Source: Streptomyces sp. 135 (lineage in GTDB: Bacteria; Actinomycetota; Actinomycetes; Streptomycetales; Streptomycetaceae). Taken from it: DNA of 64,000 nucleotides. Each line of letters begins with the position of its first letter. Position 1 is the first letter of the stretch. The notes under the pieces were generated by a model. The model had not been told where the DNA came from. It saw nothing but the letters and a program-made list of their open reading frames with translations, and made no database searches. Where the stretch lies: positions 434,001 through 498,000 of the forward strand of contig NZ_CP075691.1 in assembly GCF_020026305.1 (NCBI RefSeq), in the 5' to 3' direction. Below are positions 50,236 to 58,484 of this stretch, in pieces. Made by a program: the position numbers and the translations under genes.

Positions 50236-50649
50236 ATGAAGTATCTGGTGATGGTCCAGGGCTCACAGGCCGACTACGAGGCGATGGCGGGCAAGCCCTC
50301 CGAGAACAGCCCCGTCTGGAGCGAGCAGGAACTCCAGGCGATGTTCGCCTTCATGAACGAGATCAACAACGATCTCGCCGAGTCCGGGGAGCTCATCGAC
50401 GCCCAGGGCCTGACCGAGCCCGCGCAGGCCCGCTTCGTCAGCGCGGGCAAGGACGGCCGCCCGGTGATCACGGACGGGCCCTACGGCGAGACGAAGGAGG
50501 TCCTCGCCGGGTACTGGCTGCTCGACTGCGAGAGCCTGGAGCGGGTGACCGAGATCGCCGAGCGCATCATCCGGTGCCCCGGCCCCGAGGGGCTGGTCGA
50601 GCCGCCCGTCGTCATCCGGCCCGTGCAGGAAGCGGGAGGCGGTTGTTGA
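50236..50649 (+). CDS. YCII/DGPF-domain protein, partner of the ECF42 sigma factor
   Basis: Protein of 137 residues: MKYLVMVQGSQADYEAMAGK at the start and the family DGPF-type motif as VITDGPYGETKEVLAGYWLL. DGPF proteins are encoded next to ECF42 sigma factors and probably act in the same stress response. Its TGA overlaps the TTG start of the sigma gene, giving translational coupling. The 289 bp upstream, shared with the divergent pectate lyase, hold no other gene. Confidence 0.9.
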   Translation: MKYLVMVQGSQADYEAMAGKPSENSPVWSEQELQAMFAFMNEINNDLAESGELIDAQGLTEPAQARFVSAGKDGRPVITDGPYGETKEVLAGYWLLDCESLERVTEIAERIIRCPGPEGLVEPPVVIRPVQEAGGGC

Positions 50650-51887
50650 GACGTACCACCGGTGGGACCGGAGTCGAGGACCTGCTGCGCCGGCACGCGC
50701 CGCAGGTCCTCGGCGCGCTCGTACGCCGGTACGGACACTTCGACGCCGCCGAGGACGCCGTGCAGGAGGCGCTGCTCGCGGCGGCCCGGCAGTGGCCGGA
50801 GCAGGGCGTCCCGGACAATCCGCGGGGCTGGCTGATCAGGGTGGCCTCGCGCCGCCTGATGGACCAGCTGCGCGCGGACGAGGCGCGGCGGCGGCGCGAG
50901 GAGGACGCCGCGCTGCTCACGCCCCGTGACGCCTTCACCGCTCCGCCGCCGGGCGAGAGCCGCGCCCCCTCGGACGACGACACGCTCACGCTGCTGTTCC
51001 TGTGCTGCCACCCGGCGCTGCCCCCGGCCGGTCAGGTCGCCCTCACGCTGCGCGCCGTCGGCGGCCTGACCACGGCCGAGATCGCCCGCGCACACCTGGT
51101 GCCGGAGGCGACCATGGCCCAGCGGATCAGCCGGGCGAAGGCGAAGGTCAAAGGTGCGCTGTTCCGGCAGCCGGGGCCCGAGGACCGTGACGCGCGGCTC
51201 GCGGTGGTCCTCCAGGTGCTGTACCTGATCTTCAACGAGGGCTATACGGCGACGTCAGGGGACGCCCTGCACCGCGCGGACCTGGCGCGGGAGGCGATCC
51301 GGCTGACGCGTTCCGTGCGCCGGCTGCTGCCCCGAGACGGCGCGGTGACGGGCCTGTTGGCGCTGATGCTGCTCACCGAGGCGCGCAGCGCGGCCAGGAC
51401 GGGGCCGCACGGCGAGCTGATCCCGCTCGACGAGCAGGACCGCGCCCTGTGGGACCGCCGTGCGATCGCCGAAGGCACCGCGCTCGTCGAGGAGGCGCTC
51501 GGCCAGGGCCCGGCGGGCGCCTACCAGTTGCAGGCGGCGATCGCGGCGCTGCACGACGAGGCGGAGAGCGCCGACGCCACCGACTGGCCGCAGATCCTCG
51601 CCCTCTACGACGTCCTCGTACGCCGCGCTCCGGAGCCCATGGCCGAACTGGGGCGGGTCGTGGCGTACGCGATGGTGCACGGCCCGCAGGCCGCGCTGGA
51701 GGAACTCGCCGCGCTGGAGGGCAGGTTGCGGGGGCACTACCGCCTCGACGCCGTACGGGCGCACCTGCTGGAGAAGGCGGGCGACCTCGAAGGAGCCCTC
51801 GACGCCTACCGGTTGGCGGCCAAGGGCACGTTGAGCCGCCCTGAGGCCCGCTACCTTCAGATGCGCGCCGCCAGGCTGCTGCCCTGA
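50646..51887 (+). CDS. ECF42-type RNA polymerase sigma factor with C-terminal TPR-like extension
   Basis: Alternative sigma factor of 413 residues. Sigma region 2 spans about 10-80 (VLGALVRRYGHFDAAEDAVQ; NPRGWLIRVASRRLMDQLR) and region 4 about 110-165 (TTAEIARAHLVPEATMAQRI). A long extension from NEGYTATSGDALHRADLARE to the end has helical repeat character and is diagnostic of ECF42, where it is needed for activity. No anti-sigma gene is present, as expected for this group. TTG at 50646 follows GGGAGG by 6 nt and overlaps the DGPF stop. Downstream a diverged copy of its last 51 codons is found. Confidence 0.93.
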   Translation: MRRTTGGTGVEDLLRRHAPQVLGALVRRYGHFDAAEDAVQEALLAAARQWPEQGVPDNPRGWLIRVASRRLMDQLRADEARRRREEDAALLTPRDAFTAPPPGESRAPSDDDTLTLLFLCCHPALPPAGQVALTLRAVGGLTTAEIARAHLVPEATMAQRISRAKAKVKGALFRQPGPEDRDARLAVVLQVLYLIFNEGYTATSGDALHRADLAREAIRLTRSVRRLLPRDGAVTGLLALMLLTEARSAARTGPHGELIPLDEQDRALWDRRAIAEGTALVEEALGQGPAGAYQLQAAIAALHDEAESADATDWPQILALYDVLVRRAPEPMAELGRVVAYAMVHGPQAALEELAALEGRLRGHYRLDAVRAHLLEKAGDLEGALDAYRLAAKGTLSRPEARYLQMRAARLLP

Positions 51888-52152
51888 TCCTGCGGCGGGC
51901 CGAGCGGCGCGCAGCGCAGGACCGAAAGACCCGGGACGCGAACTGGGTGCCCCGAGCAGTCACTTGCCGGGCCATCACCGCCTCCAGGCCATATGGGCGC
52001 ATCCACTGGAGCGGGCAAACGACACCACAAAGGCACTCACCGCCTACCGGCACGCCACCAAAGACACCCTCAGCCACCCAGAAGCCCACCACCTTCAGAC
52101 GCGCGCCGCCAGGCTGCTGCCCTGATCCTGCGGCGGGCCGAGCGGCGCGCAG
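51863..52152. repeat. Identical 52-bp direct repeat, 238 bp apart, at the sigma-factor end
   Basis: 51863-51914 and 52101-52152 are identical. Each contains the last ten sense codons of a sigma gene (RAARLLP at its core), the TGA and 24 further bases. The first copy ends the intact ECF42 gene; the second ends the diverged remnant and merges with the C-terminal codons of the convergent LysR gene. Confidence 0.92.
51970..52125 (+). pseudogene. Remnant of a second ECF42 sigma-factor 3' end
   Basis: One frame reads GHHRLQAIWAHPLERANDTT, then KALTAYRHATKDTLSHPEAH and HLQTRAARLLP, against GHYRLDAVRAHLLEKAGDLE and so on in the intact sigma factor just upstream. The match covers 51 residues with no gap. 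Its codons are noticeably less GC-rich than the intact gene. Upstream similarity stops at 51970 and no start is present, so it is a dead fragment from a paralogue or a related strain. Confidence 0.85.
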
Positions 52153-53027
52153 TGTTCGGCCACCGTGTCGGCGAAGGCGCGGGCCAGCGGGCTGAGCGCG
52201 TCCCAGCGGCGCACCGCCCAGCCGACCGACAGCGGCGGCAGCCGCGGGATCGGGACCATGCGGAGCCCGGCGGGAGCGTCGCCGCGCCCGGCCGGCAGCG
52301 CGGGGACGACGGCCTGGCCGAGGCCCAGCTCCGTGAGGAGGACGGCCGTGTCCCAGTCGGCGACGCTCGTTCCGGCGGGCAGCGTCACGCCCAGCTCTCC
52401 GAGATGGGCGTCGAGGTGGGCGCGGGAGGTCGAGTTCGCCGGTGGCGTGATGATCTGCCCGGCGGCGAGTTCGGCGGGCTCGACGCACGGCCGGTCGGCG
52501 AGCGGGTCGTCGGCGCGGACCGCGAGGACCCACGGCAGGGCCAGGACGGTCCGCTGCTCGATGCCGCGCACGGGCTCGCCGAGGGTGATCCAGGCGAGGT
52601 CGAGGTCGTTGGCGGCGAGGGCGTCGAAGCAGCCGCTGCTGGAGGCCACGGTCTGGAACTCCAGGCTGACGCGCGGATAGCGCTGCCGGAAGCCGACGAC
52701 GGCCTCGGCCATGAAGTGCCGCACGGTGGTGGCACCGGTGGTGATCCGCACCGCGCCGGCGTCCCCGCGCGCCTGCTCCCGCAGGCGCCGCACCGCGAGG
52801 TCGATGCCGCCGATGCCGTCGGCCGCGGCGGCGTGCAGGATGCGTCCGGCCGAGGTGGGCACGACGCCGCGCGCGTGCCGTTCCAGGAGGCTCACGCCGA
52901 GCTCCCTTTCCAGCCGTTTGACGTGCTGGCTCACGGCCGACTGCGTACAGGTGAGGTCGCGGGCCACCGCGCTGAGGCTGCCCGCGCGGCACACGGCCAC
53001 GAAGACACGGAGATCGTCCAGGGTCAC
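52095..53027 (-). CDS. LysR family transcriptional regulator (second)
   Basis: Regulator of 310 residues: helix-turn-helix LDDLRVFVAVCRAGSLSAVA then TCTQSAVSQHVKRLERELG, followed by a periplasmic-binding-like effector domain (AVRITTGATTVRHFMAEAVV). GTG at 53027 is used, with no clear ribosome binding site; translation may be leaderless. Its last residues (PPQDQGSSLAARV) are encoded by DNA shared with the sigma-factor remnant on the other strand. Divergent from a TauE-type exporter with an inverted repeat between. Confidence 0.88.
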   Translation of the reverse strand: MTLDDLRVFVAVCRAGSLSAVARDLTCTQSAVSQHVKRLERELGVSLLERHARGVVPTSAGRILHAAAADGIGGIDLAVRRLREQARGDAGAVRITTGATTVRHFMAEAVVGFRQRYPRVSLEFQTVASSSGCFDALAANDLDLAWITLGEPVRGIEQRTVLALPWVLAVRADDPLADRPCVEPAELAAGQIITPPANSTSRAHLDAHLGELGVTLPAGTSVADWDTAVLLTELGLGQAVVPALPAGRGDAPAGLRMVPIPRLPPLSVGWAVRRWDALSPLARAFADTVAEHCAPLGPPQDQGSSLAARV

Positions 53028-53061
53028 GAGGGGTGAAGGTATCGCTTGGGGAGATACAAGG

Positions 53062-53085
53062 AAACCCGAGGATTGACTTGGGTTT
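53062..53085. promoter_or_regulatory. LysR-type inverted repeat before the TauE-like gene
   Basis: AAACCC-N12-GGGTTT, extendable to GGAAACCC/GGGTTTTCC, lies 35 bp upstream of the LysR start and 114 bp before the exporter start. TTGACT within the spacer could be a -35 element for the exporter. Confidence 0.6.
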
Positions 53086-53198
53086 TCCCTGTGCCTCAAG
53101 ATCGTTGTCGGCCCCGGGCGGCGACCCGGTGACGGGCGCCGACCCGGGGTGCGACCGCACCCCGAGGGCGGGCCACGACCGTGTGGGAAAGGTGACGT

Positions 53199-53957
53199 GT
53201 GGAAGCGCTCGAAATGGTGGCCGTCGGGGTCGCCGGTGTCGCGGCCGGCGGGCTCAACGCGGTGGTGGGGTCCGGCACCCTCATCACCTTCCCCACCCTG
53301 CTGGCCTTCGGCTTCCCGCCGGTGCTCGCCAACGTGTCGAACAACCTCGGCCTGGTGCCGGGCACCCTGAGCGCCGCGTACGGCTACCGCAGGGAGATGA
53401 AGGGCCAGGCCAAGCGCCTGGTGCGGTTCGGCACGGCCTCGCTCATCGGGGGCCTCACGGGCGCGCTGCTCCTCCTGAAGCTGCCTGCCGACGCCTTCCA
53501 GGCGGTGGTGCCCGTACTGATCCTGAGCGCGTGCACCCTGGTGCTGCTCCAGCCCTGGCTCAACCGGCGGCTCAAGGAGCGCGGGGCCCGGGGGAAGCGG
53601 GACGGCGGTGTGCCGATGTGGTGCGGCGTCCTCGCCACCGGTGTGTACGGCGGCTACTTCGGGGCGGCCCAAGGCGTGCTGCTCATGGGCCTGTTCGGCG
53701 CCTTCCTCCTCGACGACCTGCAACGGCTGAACGCCGTGAAGAACGTCCTCGCCTCGATCGTGAACGGAATCGCGGCCGTCGTCTTCATCGCGGTCGCCGA
53801 CATCGACTGGGTGGCGGCCGGGCTGATCGCCGCCGGTTCCACGGTGGGCGGACTCGTGGGCGCGCGCTACGGGCGCCGCCTTCCGCCGGTGGCGATGCGG
53901 GGCTTCATCGTCGTCGTGGGCGTCACGGCGTCGGCGGTCATGATCGCGAAGGCGTGA
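53199..53957 (+). CDS. TauE/SafE family membrane exporter
   Basis: Membrane protein of 252 residues with about eight helices in two repeats, each containing a Gly-rich opening (VAGVAAGGLNAVVGSGTLITFP and GVYGGYFGAAQGVLLMG). The family exports sulfite, sulfoacetate or other small organic anions. GTG at 53199 follows GGAAAGG. The divergent LysR gene probably controls it; no sulfonate enzyme is adjacent, so the substrate stays open. Confidence 0.9.
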   Translation: MEALEMVAVGVAGVAAGGLNAVVGSGTLITFPTLLAFGFPPVLANVSNNLGLVPGTLSAAYGYRREMKGQAKRLVRFGTASLIGGLTGALLLLKLPADAFQAVVPVLILSACTLVLLQPWLNRRLKERGARGKRDGGVPMWCGVLATGVYGGYFGAAQGVLLMGLFGAFLLDDLQRLNAVKNVLASIVNGIAAVVFIAVADIDWVAAGLIAAGSTVGGLVGARYGRRLPPVAMRGFIVVVGVTASAVMIAKA

Positions 53958-54035
53958 GCCCCCCACGCAACACGGCTCATACGAGCAGGTCCGTGGCACG
54001 GGCACACCTCACGGTGGTTTATTATTGAACATGAT

Positions 54036-54074
54036 GTGGCCCCGACCGCGATTCCCCCGTCCGGTCGGGGTCAC
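54036..54074. terminator. Hairpin after the TauE-like gene
   Basis: GTGGCCCCGACCG pairs with CGGTCGGGGTCAC (12 of 13 bases) around a 13-nt loop. It follows the exporter stop by 79 bp; an AT-rich patch (54018-54030, TTTATTATTGAAC) just before it could also be a promoter, in which case the hairpin would sit in a leader. Confidence 0.55.
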
Positions 54075-54172
54075 TTCTCGTTCACGTCGCCGCCTTCCGC
54101 GGTTTTCACGCGTTCGTGGGCGAATATGCCGAGCGCACCGCGTCACATCCGCCCGGACGGCATCATGCGTCC

Positions 54173-54445
54173 ATGGACGGTGCCCAGCCTGTGCAGGTCT
54201 TGTTCACGCCCGAGGAGTACGCCTCGGTCCTGCTCCACGCGGACCGGCTCGGGATGCCGGTGGCGGAGTTCATACGCCGCACGGTGACCGTCCGCGCCGA
54301 GGAGCGCCTCGACCCGTGCCGGATCCCCGAGGCCCGGCGCGGGGCGAGCGTGCCACCGGTCCAGCGGAGCCTCGGGACGGACGGGAAGCCCGCGCTCCGT
54401 CGCTTCCTCGACACGCTCGCCACCTCGGGTGAGCCCAAGGAGTGA
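54173..54445 (+). CDS. Small ribbon-helix-helix-like hypothetical protein
   Basis: Protein of 90 residues. VQVLFTPEEYASVLLHADRL and GMPVAEFIRRTVTVRAEERL form a strand-helix-helix pattern like CopG/MobC-type DNA-binding proteins; the C-terminal half is basic and disordered. ATG at 54173 is the best fit to this fold, though the ribosome binding site is weak; a longer start at 54116 is possible. No toxin or relaxase gene is adjacent, so a regulatory role is only suggested. Confidence 0.6.
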   Translation: MDGAQPVQVLFTPEEYASVLLHADRLGMPVAEFIRRTVTVRAEERLDPCRIPEARRGASVPPVQRSLGTDGKPALRRFLDTLATSGEPKE

Positions 54446-54474
54446 GCGGGGCCGGGGAAGACCGTGCGGCCATG

Positions 54475-56316
54475 TCAGGAGAGCGCGATGTCCGGCTGAT
54501 AGAGGTCCAGCCAGAGCGCGAGGTCCAGGGTGCGCTCCAGGCCGCGCCGTGACGCCTGGGTGATCTGCGGCGCCTCCCGCTCGGCGGCCCGCGCCGCGCA
54601 CTCCCTGTCCACCAGTTCGAAGACCGGGTGACCGGGCCGCGCGAGCAGGTCCTTGACGTGCCCCTGGAGGGCGCGGGCGTACTGGGGGTCCTGTGTGGAG
54701 GGGTAAGGGCTCTTCACCCGGTCGTACACCGACCGGGGCAGCAGATCGGCGGTCGCCTCCCGCAGCAGGCTCTTCTCCCTGCCGTCGAAGGACTTCAGCG
54801 CCCAGGGCGCGTTGTAGACGTACTCGACCAGCCGGTGGTCGCAGAACGGCACGCGCACTTCAAGGCCGACGGCCATGCTGGCGCGGTCCTTGCGGTCGAG
54901 CAGGACGCGCACGAAGCGGGTCAGGTGCAGATGGCAGATCTTGCGCATCCGGTACTCGAAGTCGCTCTCGCCGTCCAGGCGCCGGATGCCGTCGACGGCT
55001 GTCGCGTAACTCTCCTTGATGTACGCGGGCAGGTCCAGCGCGGCGGTCAGATCAGGGCGCAGGACACCGGAGTCGTCCCCGAAGTGATCGGCGAACCGCA
55101 CCAGCCAGGGGAACGTGTCGGCCGTACGCGCCTGTTCGTCGAAGAACTGGAGGTAACCGCCGAAGACCTCGTCGGCGGACTCTCCGGAGAGCGCGACCGT
55201 GGAGTGCTCGCGGATGGCCCGGAAGAGGAGGTAGAGCGAGGCGTCCATGTCGCCGAAGCCCATGGGGATGTCCCGCGCGCGGATCATCTTGGCGCGTACG
55301 TCGGGGTCGGCGAGGGCGTGCGAGTCCAGGACGATGTCGCGGTGCTCGGTGCCCGCCGCCTCCGCGACGTCGTGCACGAACGGCGTGTCGGGCGTGCCCC
55401 GCAGCGCGTCGGCGACGAAGTTGTCGGCCTGGCCGACGAAGTCGACGGCGAAGCTGCGCACCGTCTCGCCCGCCTCGGCCAGCTGTCGCGCGGCGAGGGC
55501 CGTCATCGCGGAGGAGTCGAGGCCGCCGGAGAGAAGCGTGCAGCGCGGCACGTCGGAGACGAGCTGGCGGCGCACGATGTCTTCGAGGAGTTCGCGCACC
55601 TTCGCGATGGTCGCGTCACGGTCGTCGGTGTGCGGCCTCGTCTCCAGCGACCAGTAGACGTGCCGGCGCAGCCCCGAGCGGTCCACGGTCACCACGGTGC
55701 CGGGCTCGACCTCGCGCATGCCCTCCCACACCGCGTGGCCGGGCGTCTTGACCACGGAGAACAGCTCCCGCAGTCCGTCGATGCCGACGCGGGGGCGGGC
55801 CAGCGGGTTGGCGAGGATCGCCTTGGGCTCGGAGCCGAAGAGGACGCCGTCCGGGGTCTGGTAGTAGTAGAACGGCTTGATGCCCATGCGGTCGCGGACC
55901 ATGACGAGCTTGTCGTGCCGGGCGTCCCAGAGCGCGAAGGCATACATGCCGTTGAGCCGTTCGGCGAGGGACTCGCCCCACTCCAGGTAGCCGCGCAGGA
56001 CGACCTCGGTGTCGGACTCGGTGGTGAACCGGTGGCCGCGGCCCGCGAGTTCGCGCCTGAGTTCGGTGAAGTTGTAGGTCTCCCCCGAGTAGACCAGGGC
56101 GACGGTTCCGGTCGGGGTCTCGACCGTCATGGGCTGGCGCCCACCGGGCAGATCGATGATCGCGAGTCGGCGGTGACCGAGCCCGGCGGGGCCGCCGGTC
56201 CACGTGCCGCGGTCGTCCGGACCGCGGCAGGACATCGTCTCCGTCATGGCGTCCAGGGTGGTGGACGCGGCCGTCAGGTCACGGTCGAAGGAGACCCAGC
56301 CGGTGATGCCACACAT
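54475..56316 (-). CDS. asnB: Asparagine synthetase, glutamine-hydrolysing
   Basis: Cytoplasmic amidotransferase of 613 residues that makes asparagine from aspartate, glutamine and ATP. The glutaminase domain starts with the catalytic cysteine directly after Met (MCGITGWVSF) and has RGPDDRGTW and VYSGETYNF; the last has Ser where many enzymes have Asn. The synthetase domain carries the ATP loop LLSGGLDSSAM (263-269) and LSGESADEVFGGY. ATG at 56316. The small-residue and CGI match fix the start because the Cys must be exposed. A short inverted repeat overlaps its probable promoter. Confidence 0.95.
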   Translation of the reverse strand: MCGITGWVSFDRDLTAASTTLDAMTETMSCRGPDDRGTWTGGPAGLGHRRLAIIDLPGGRQPMTVETPTGTVALVYSGETYNFTELRRELAGRGHRFTTESDTEVVLRGYLEWGESLAERLNGMYAFALWDARHDKLVMVRDRMGIKPFYYYQTPDGVLFGSEPKAILANPLARPRVGIDGLRELFSVVKTPGHAVWEGMREVEPGTVVTVDRSGLRRHVYWSLETRPHTDDRDATIAKVRELLEDIVRRQLVSDVPRCTLLSGGLDSSAMTALAARQLAEAGETVRSFAVDFVGQADNFVADALRGTPDTPFVHDVAEAAGTEHRDIVLDSHALADPDVRAKMIRARDIPMGFGDMDASLYLLFRAIREHSTVALSGESADEVFGGYLQFFDEQARTADTFPWLVRFADHFGDDSGVLRPDLTAALDLPAYIKESYATAVDGIRRLDGESDFEYRMRKICHLHLTRFVRVLLDRKDRASMAVGLEVRVPFCDHRLVEYVYNAPWALKSFDGREKSLLREATADLLPRSVYDRVKSPYPSTQDPQYARALQGHVKDLLARPGHPVFELVDRECAARAAEREAPQITQASRRGLERTLDLALWLDLYQPDIALS

Positions 56317-56339
56317 ACGCTTCCTCCCGCTCGGCGAAC

Positions 56340-56358
56340 TAGGTGTATCTAGCACCTA
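56340..56358 (-). promoter_or_regulatory. Inverted repeat overlapping the asnB promoter
   Basis: TAGGTG-N7-CACCTA lies 24 bp upstream of the asnB ATG; its centre on the minus strand contains TAGATA, a fair -10 element. A protein bound here would block transcription. The rest of 56359-56576 holds no gene, only two copies of AACATTCCGG-N2-ACCGG (56394 and 56527). Confidence 0.5.
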
Positions 56359-56576
56359 TACCGTCGATCGTGCGCCTCCGATTGCGTACGGTCAACATTC
56401 CGGAAACCGGGCGAGGGCCACCACCCCCACACTTTCGGCCGCACTTTGCCAAGGCCAGGGAGCATGCCACGCGGAGAGGCGGCTTCCGCCCCACGAAGCC
56501 GGGGCCGCCCAAGATCACAGACGGAAACATTCCGGCCACCGGCAAAGACTTGTCAAGGGTCGACGGCGCCCGGCGC

Positions 56577-57239
56577 CTAGCCGGCCGTCAGCAGCCGCTC
56601 CGCGTCGTCCCGGGCCTGCTCGACCGCGCCGGGGAAGACGTGCAGACCGTGCGCGACGAGGCCGCCCTCATGCAGCAGCATCAGGGTCCGCGCCAGGCGG
56701 TCGGCGTTCTCGGGGGCGATCTCCCGGGCCAGGCCGGTGAAGAGTGCCAGCATCCACGCCTTCTGGCCGGTGATGATCGGGTACGCGGCGTGCGAGGCGT
56801 CGCTGATCTCGGCGTGCGCGTTGACCATGCTGCACCCCTTGCCCGAGTGGTCCGCCGCCCAGTCGCGGGAGGCGTCGAAGACGGCCAGGATCCGGGCGCG
56901 CGGCGTGGGGGCCGCCGCCAGATACCCGGCGAGGAACGACCTCCAGCGCTCGTCCCGGTCGGCGAGGTACTCCACGACGATCTGCTCCTTGGAACCGAAC
57001 CGGTCATAGAGGGTCTTCTTCGTCACCCCTGCCTCGGCCGCGATCAGGTCCACGCCGACGGCGTGGATGCCGCGCTCGTAGAAGAGCCGCCCCGCGGCGT
57101 CGAGGGCGCGGCGCGCCGCCGGCGTCATGGTGACGCGCCGCGGCGCGGCGACCGCATCCTGCACCCCGTACGCCTTCTCGGTCCCGGGCGCCTTCTCGCT
57201 CCCGTACACCTTCTGGCTCTCGTACGCCTTCTCAGTCAT
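56577..57239 (-). CDS. TetR family transcriptional regulator with a repeat-built N-terminal tail
   Basis: Regulator of 220 residues. Residues 2-25 are four tandem hexapeptides (TEKAYE, SQKVYG, SEKAPG, TEKAYG). The TetR helix-turn-helix follows: RRALDAAGRLFYERGIHAVG then IAAEAGVTKKTLYDRFGSKE, and a helical ligand domain to the end. On the minus strand TACTAT ends 6 nt before the ATG at 57239, so the transcript may start at the ATG and be leaderless. Divergent from an EamA transporter with two operator-like sites between, so it probably represses both. Confidence 0.9.
   Translation of the reverse strand: MTEKAYESQKVYGSEKAPGTEKAYGVQDAVAAPRRVTMTPAARRALDAAGRLFYERGIHAVGVDLIAAEAGVTKKTLYDRFGSKEQIVVEYLADRDERWRSFLAGYLAAAPTPRARILAVFDASRDWAADHSGKGCSMVNAHAEISDASHAAYPIITGQKAWMLALFTGLAREIAPENADRLARTLMLLHEGGLVAHGLHVFPGAVEQARDDAERLLTAG
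57165..57236. repeat. Four 18-bp in-frame tandem repeats at the TetR gene start
   Basis: Units at 57165-57182, 57183-57200, 57201-57218 and 57219-57236, with consensus CCCGTACGCCTTCTCGGT on the plus strand and 3-5 differences between units. They begin right after the start codon and code for repeated hexapeptides. Confidence 0.9.
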
Positions 57240-57248
57240 GAAGCCATA

Positions 57249-57296
57249 GTAGACCGGTCTGTATACTCGGCCAGGTAAGTAAACAGATCGGTCTAC
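57249..57296. promoter_or_regulatory. TetR operator pair between regulator and EamA transporter
   Basis: Two half-palindromic sites face each other: GTAGACCGGTCTGT (57249-57262) and ACAGATCGGTCTAC (57283-57296), inverted copies with one mismatch. The first contains the perfect AGACCGGTCT dyad. TATACT at 57262-57267 could be the -10 of the EamA gene, so the first site covers both promoters. Confidence 0.78.
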
Positions 57297-57359
57297 TCTC
57301 TCGCGCCGACCCTCTCCCCCGAACCCGGGGCGGGCATCGCGCCGCGGGAAAGGAGAACC

Positions 57360-58328
57360 ATGAACGTCCTGCTCTCCATCGCCTTCGTGCTGACCTGGAG
57401 CTCCGGGTTCATCGGGGCCAAGCTCGGCGCGGGCAGCGCCTCCGCGGTGACGGTGCTCATGTGGCGGTTCCTTCCGCTGGCCCTGGTCCTCGGGACCGTC
57501 GCGCTGACGCTGACCCGCGCGTCCTGGCGCGGCCTGACGGCACGGGACGTCGGGCGGCAGGTGCTCGTGGGCGCGCTGTCGCAGAGCGGCTATCTCCTCA
57601 CCGTGTACTACGCCATCCAGCTCGGCGTCTCCAGCGGCACCACCGCGTTGATCGACGGAACCCAGCCCCTGGTGGCGGGAGCGCTCGCCGGTCCACTGCT
57701 CGGACAGTTCGTCTCCCGCACGCAGTGGATCGGCCTCGGGCTCGGCGTCGGCGGCGTCGTCATCGTGACGGCGGCCGACTTCGCGGGCAGCGGCGACACC
57801 GCGTGGTGGGCCTACCTCGTGCCGTTCCTCGGCATGCTGTCGCTGGTGGCGGCGACGTTCCTGGACCGGCGCACGACGCGCCCGGTCGGCCCGGCGGTGT
57901 CGATGACCGTCCACTGCCTCACAAGTGCCTTCGTCTTCACGGCACTCGCCGTCACGGCGCGGGCCGCGACCCCGCCGACCGAGATGTCCTTCTGGGTCGC
58001 CATCGGCTGGCTCGTGACGCTCTCCACGTTCGGCGGGTACGGCCTGTACTGGCTGATCCTGCGGCGCTCCGGGGTCACCCAGGTCAATACGCTGATGTTC
58101 CTCATGGCTCCGGTGACGGCCCTGTGGGGCGCCCTGATGTTCGGTGAACCCTTCGGCGCGCAGACGGTGCTCGGCCTGGCGGTGGGGCTCGCCGCGGTGG
58201 TCGTCGTACGGCGCGGCGAGCGCCCTCGGGCGGCCGGCGTGCCGACGGGGCGGGTCACTTGCGACGGCCGAGTTGACGGCCGAGGCCGTCGGGCACGCAC
58301 CGATGAAGTGCATGGAAATTCTCCATAG
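57360..58328 (+). CDS. EamA/DMT family transporter
   Basis: Membrane protein of 322 residues with ten predicted helices in two EamA repeats (FVLTWSSGFIGAKLGAGSAS; LIDGTQPLVAGALAGPLLG; second copy ending TLMFLMAPVTALWGALMFGE). Family members export amino acids, nucleosides or drugs. A ribosome binding site AAAGGAG precedes the ATG. The C-terminal 35 residues are polar and unlike the family. Repressed by the divergent TetR protein is the likely mode of control. Confidence 0.92.
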   Translation: MNVLLSIAFVLTWSSGFIGAKLGAGSASAVTVLMWRFLPLALVLGTVALTLTRASWRGLTARDVGRQVLVGALSQSGYLLTVYYAIQLGVSSGTTALIDGTQPLVAGALAGPLLGQFVSRTQWIGLGLGVGGVVIVTAADFAGSGDTAWWAYLVPFLGMLSLVAATFLDRRTTRPVGPAVSMTVHCLTSAFVFTALAVTARAATPPTEMSFWVAIGWLVTLSTFGGYGLYWLILRRSGVTQVNTLMFLMAPVTALWGALMFGEPFGAQTVLGLAVGLAAVVVVRRGERPRAAGVPTGRVTCDGRVDGRGRRARTDEVHGNSP

Positions 58329-58351
58329 CGGGTGAATGGGTATTCACCCGC
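58328..58351 (+). terminator. Hairpin directly after the EamA stop codon
   Basis: GCGGGTGAAT-GGGT-ATTCACCCGC is a perfect 10-bp stem with a 4-nt loop whose first base is the last base of the TAG stop. It is short but very stable and fits a terminator. Confidence 0.7.
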
Positions 58352-58484
58352 AGGAAATTGGCATGTGCCGGGGTACCTTGCCGTCATCCGGTCCGTGAAT
58401 GCGCGCCGTCGGCAACAGGCCATTGATGAGGGGGTTCCTGCCGCGAGAAGCCCCTTTCGGACCGCTTCGGTCATACTGCCGCCC

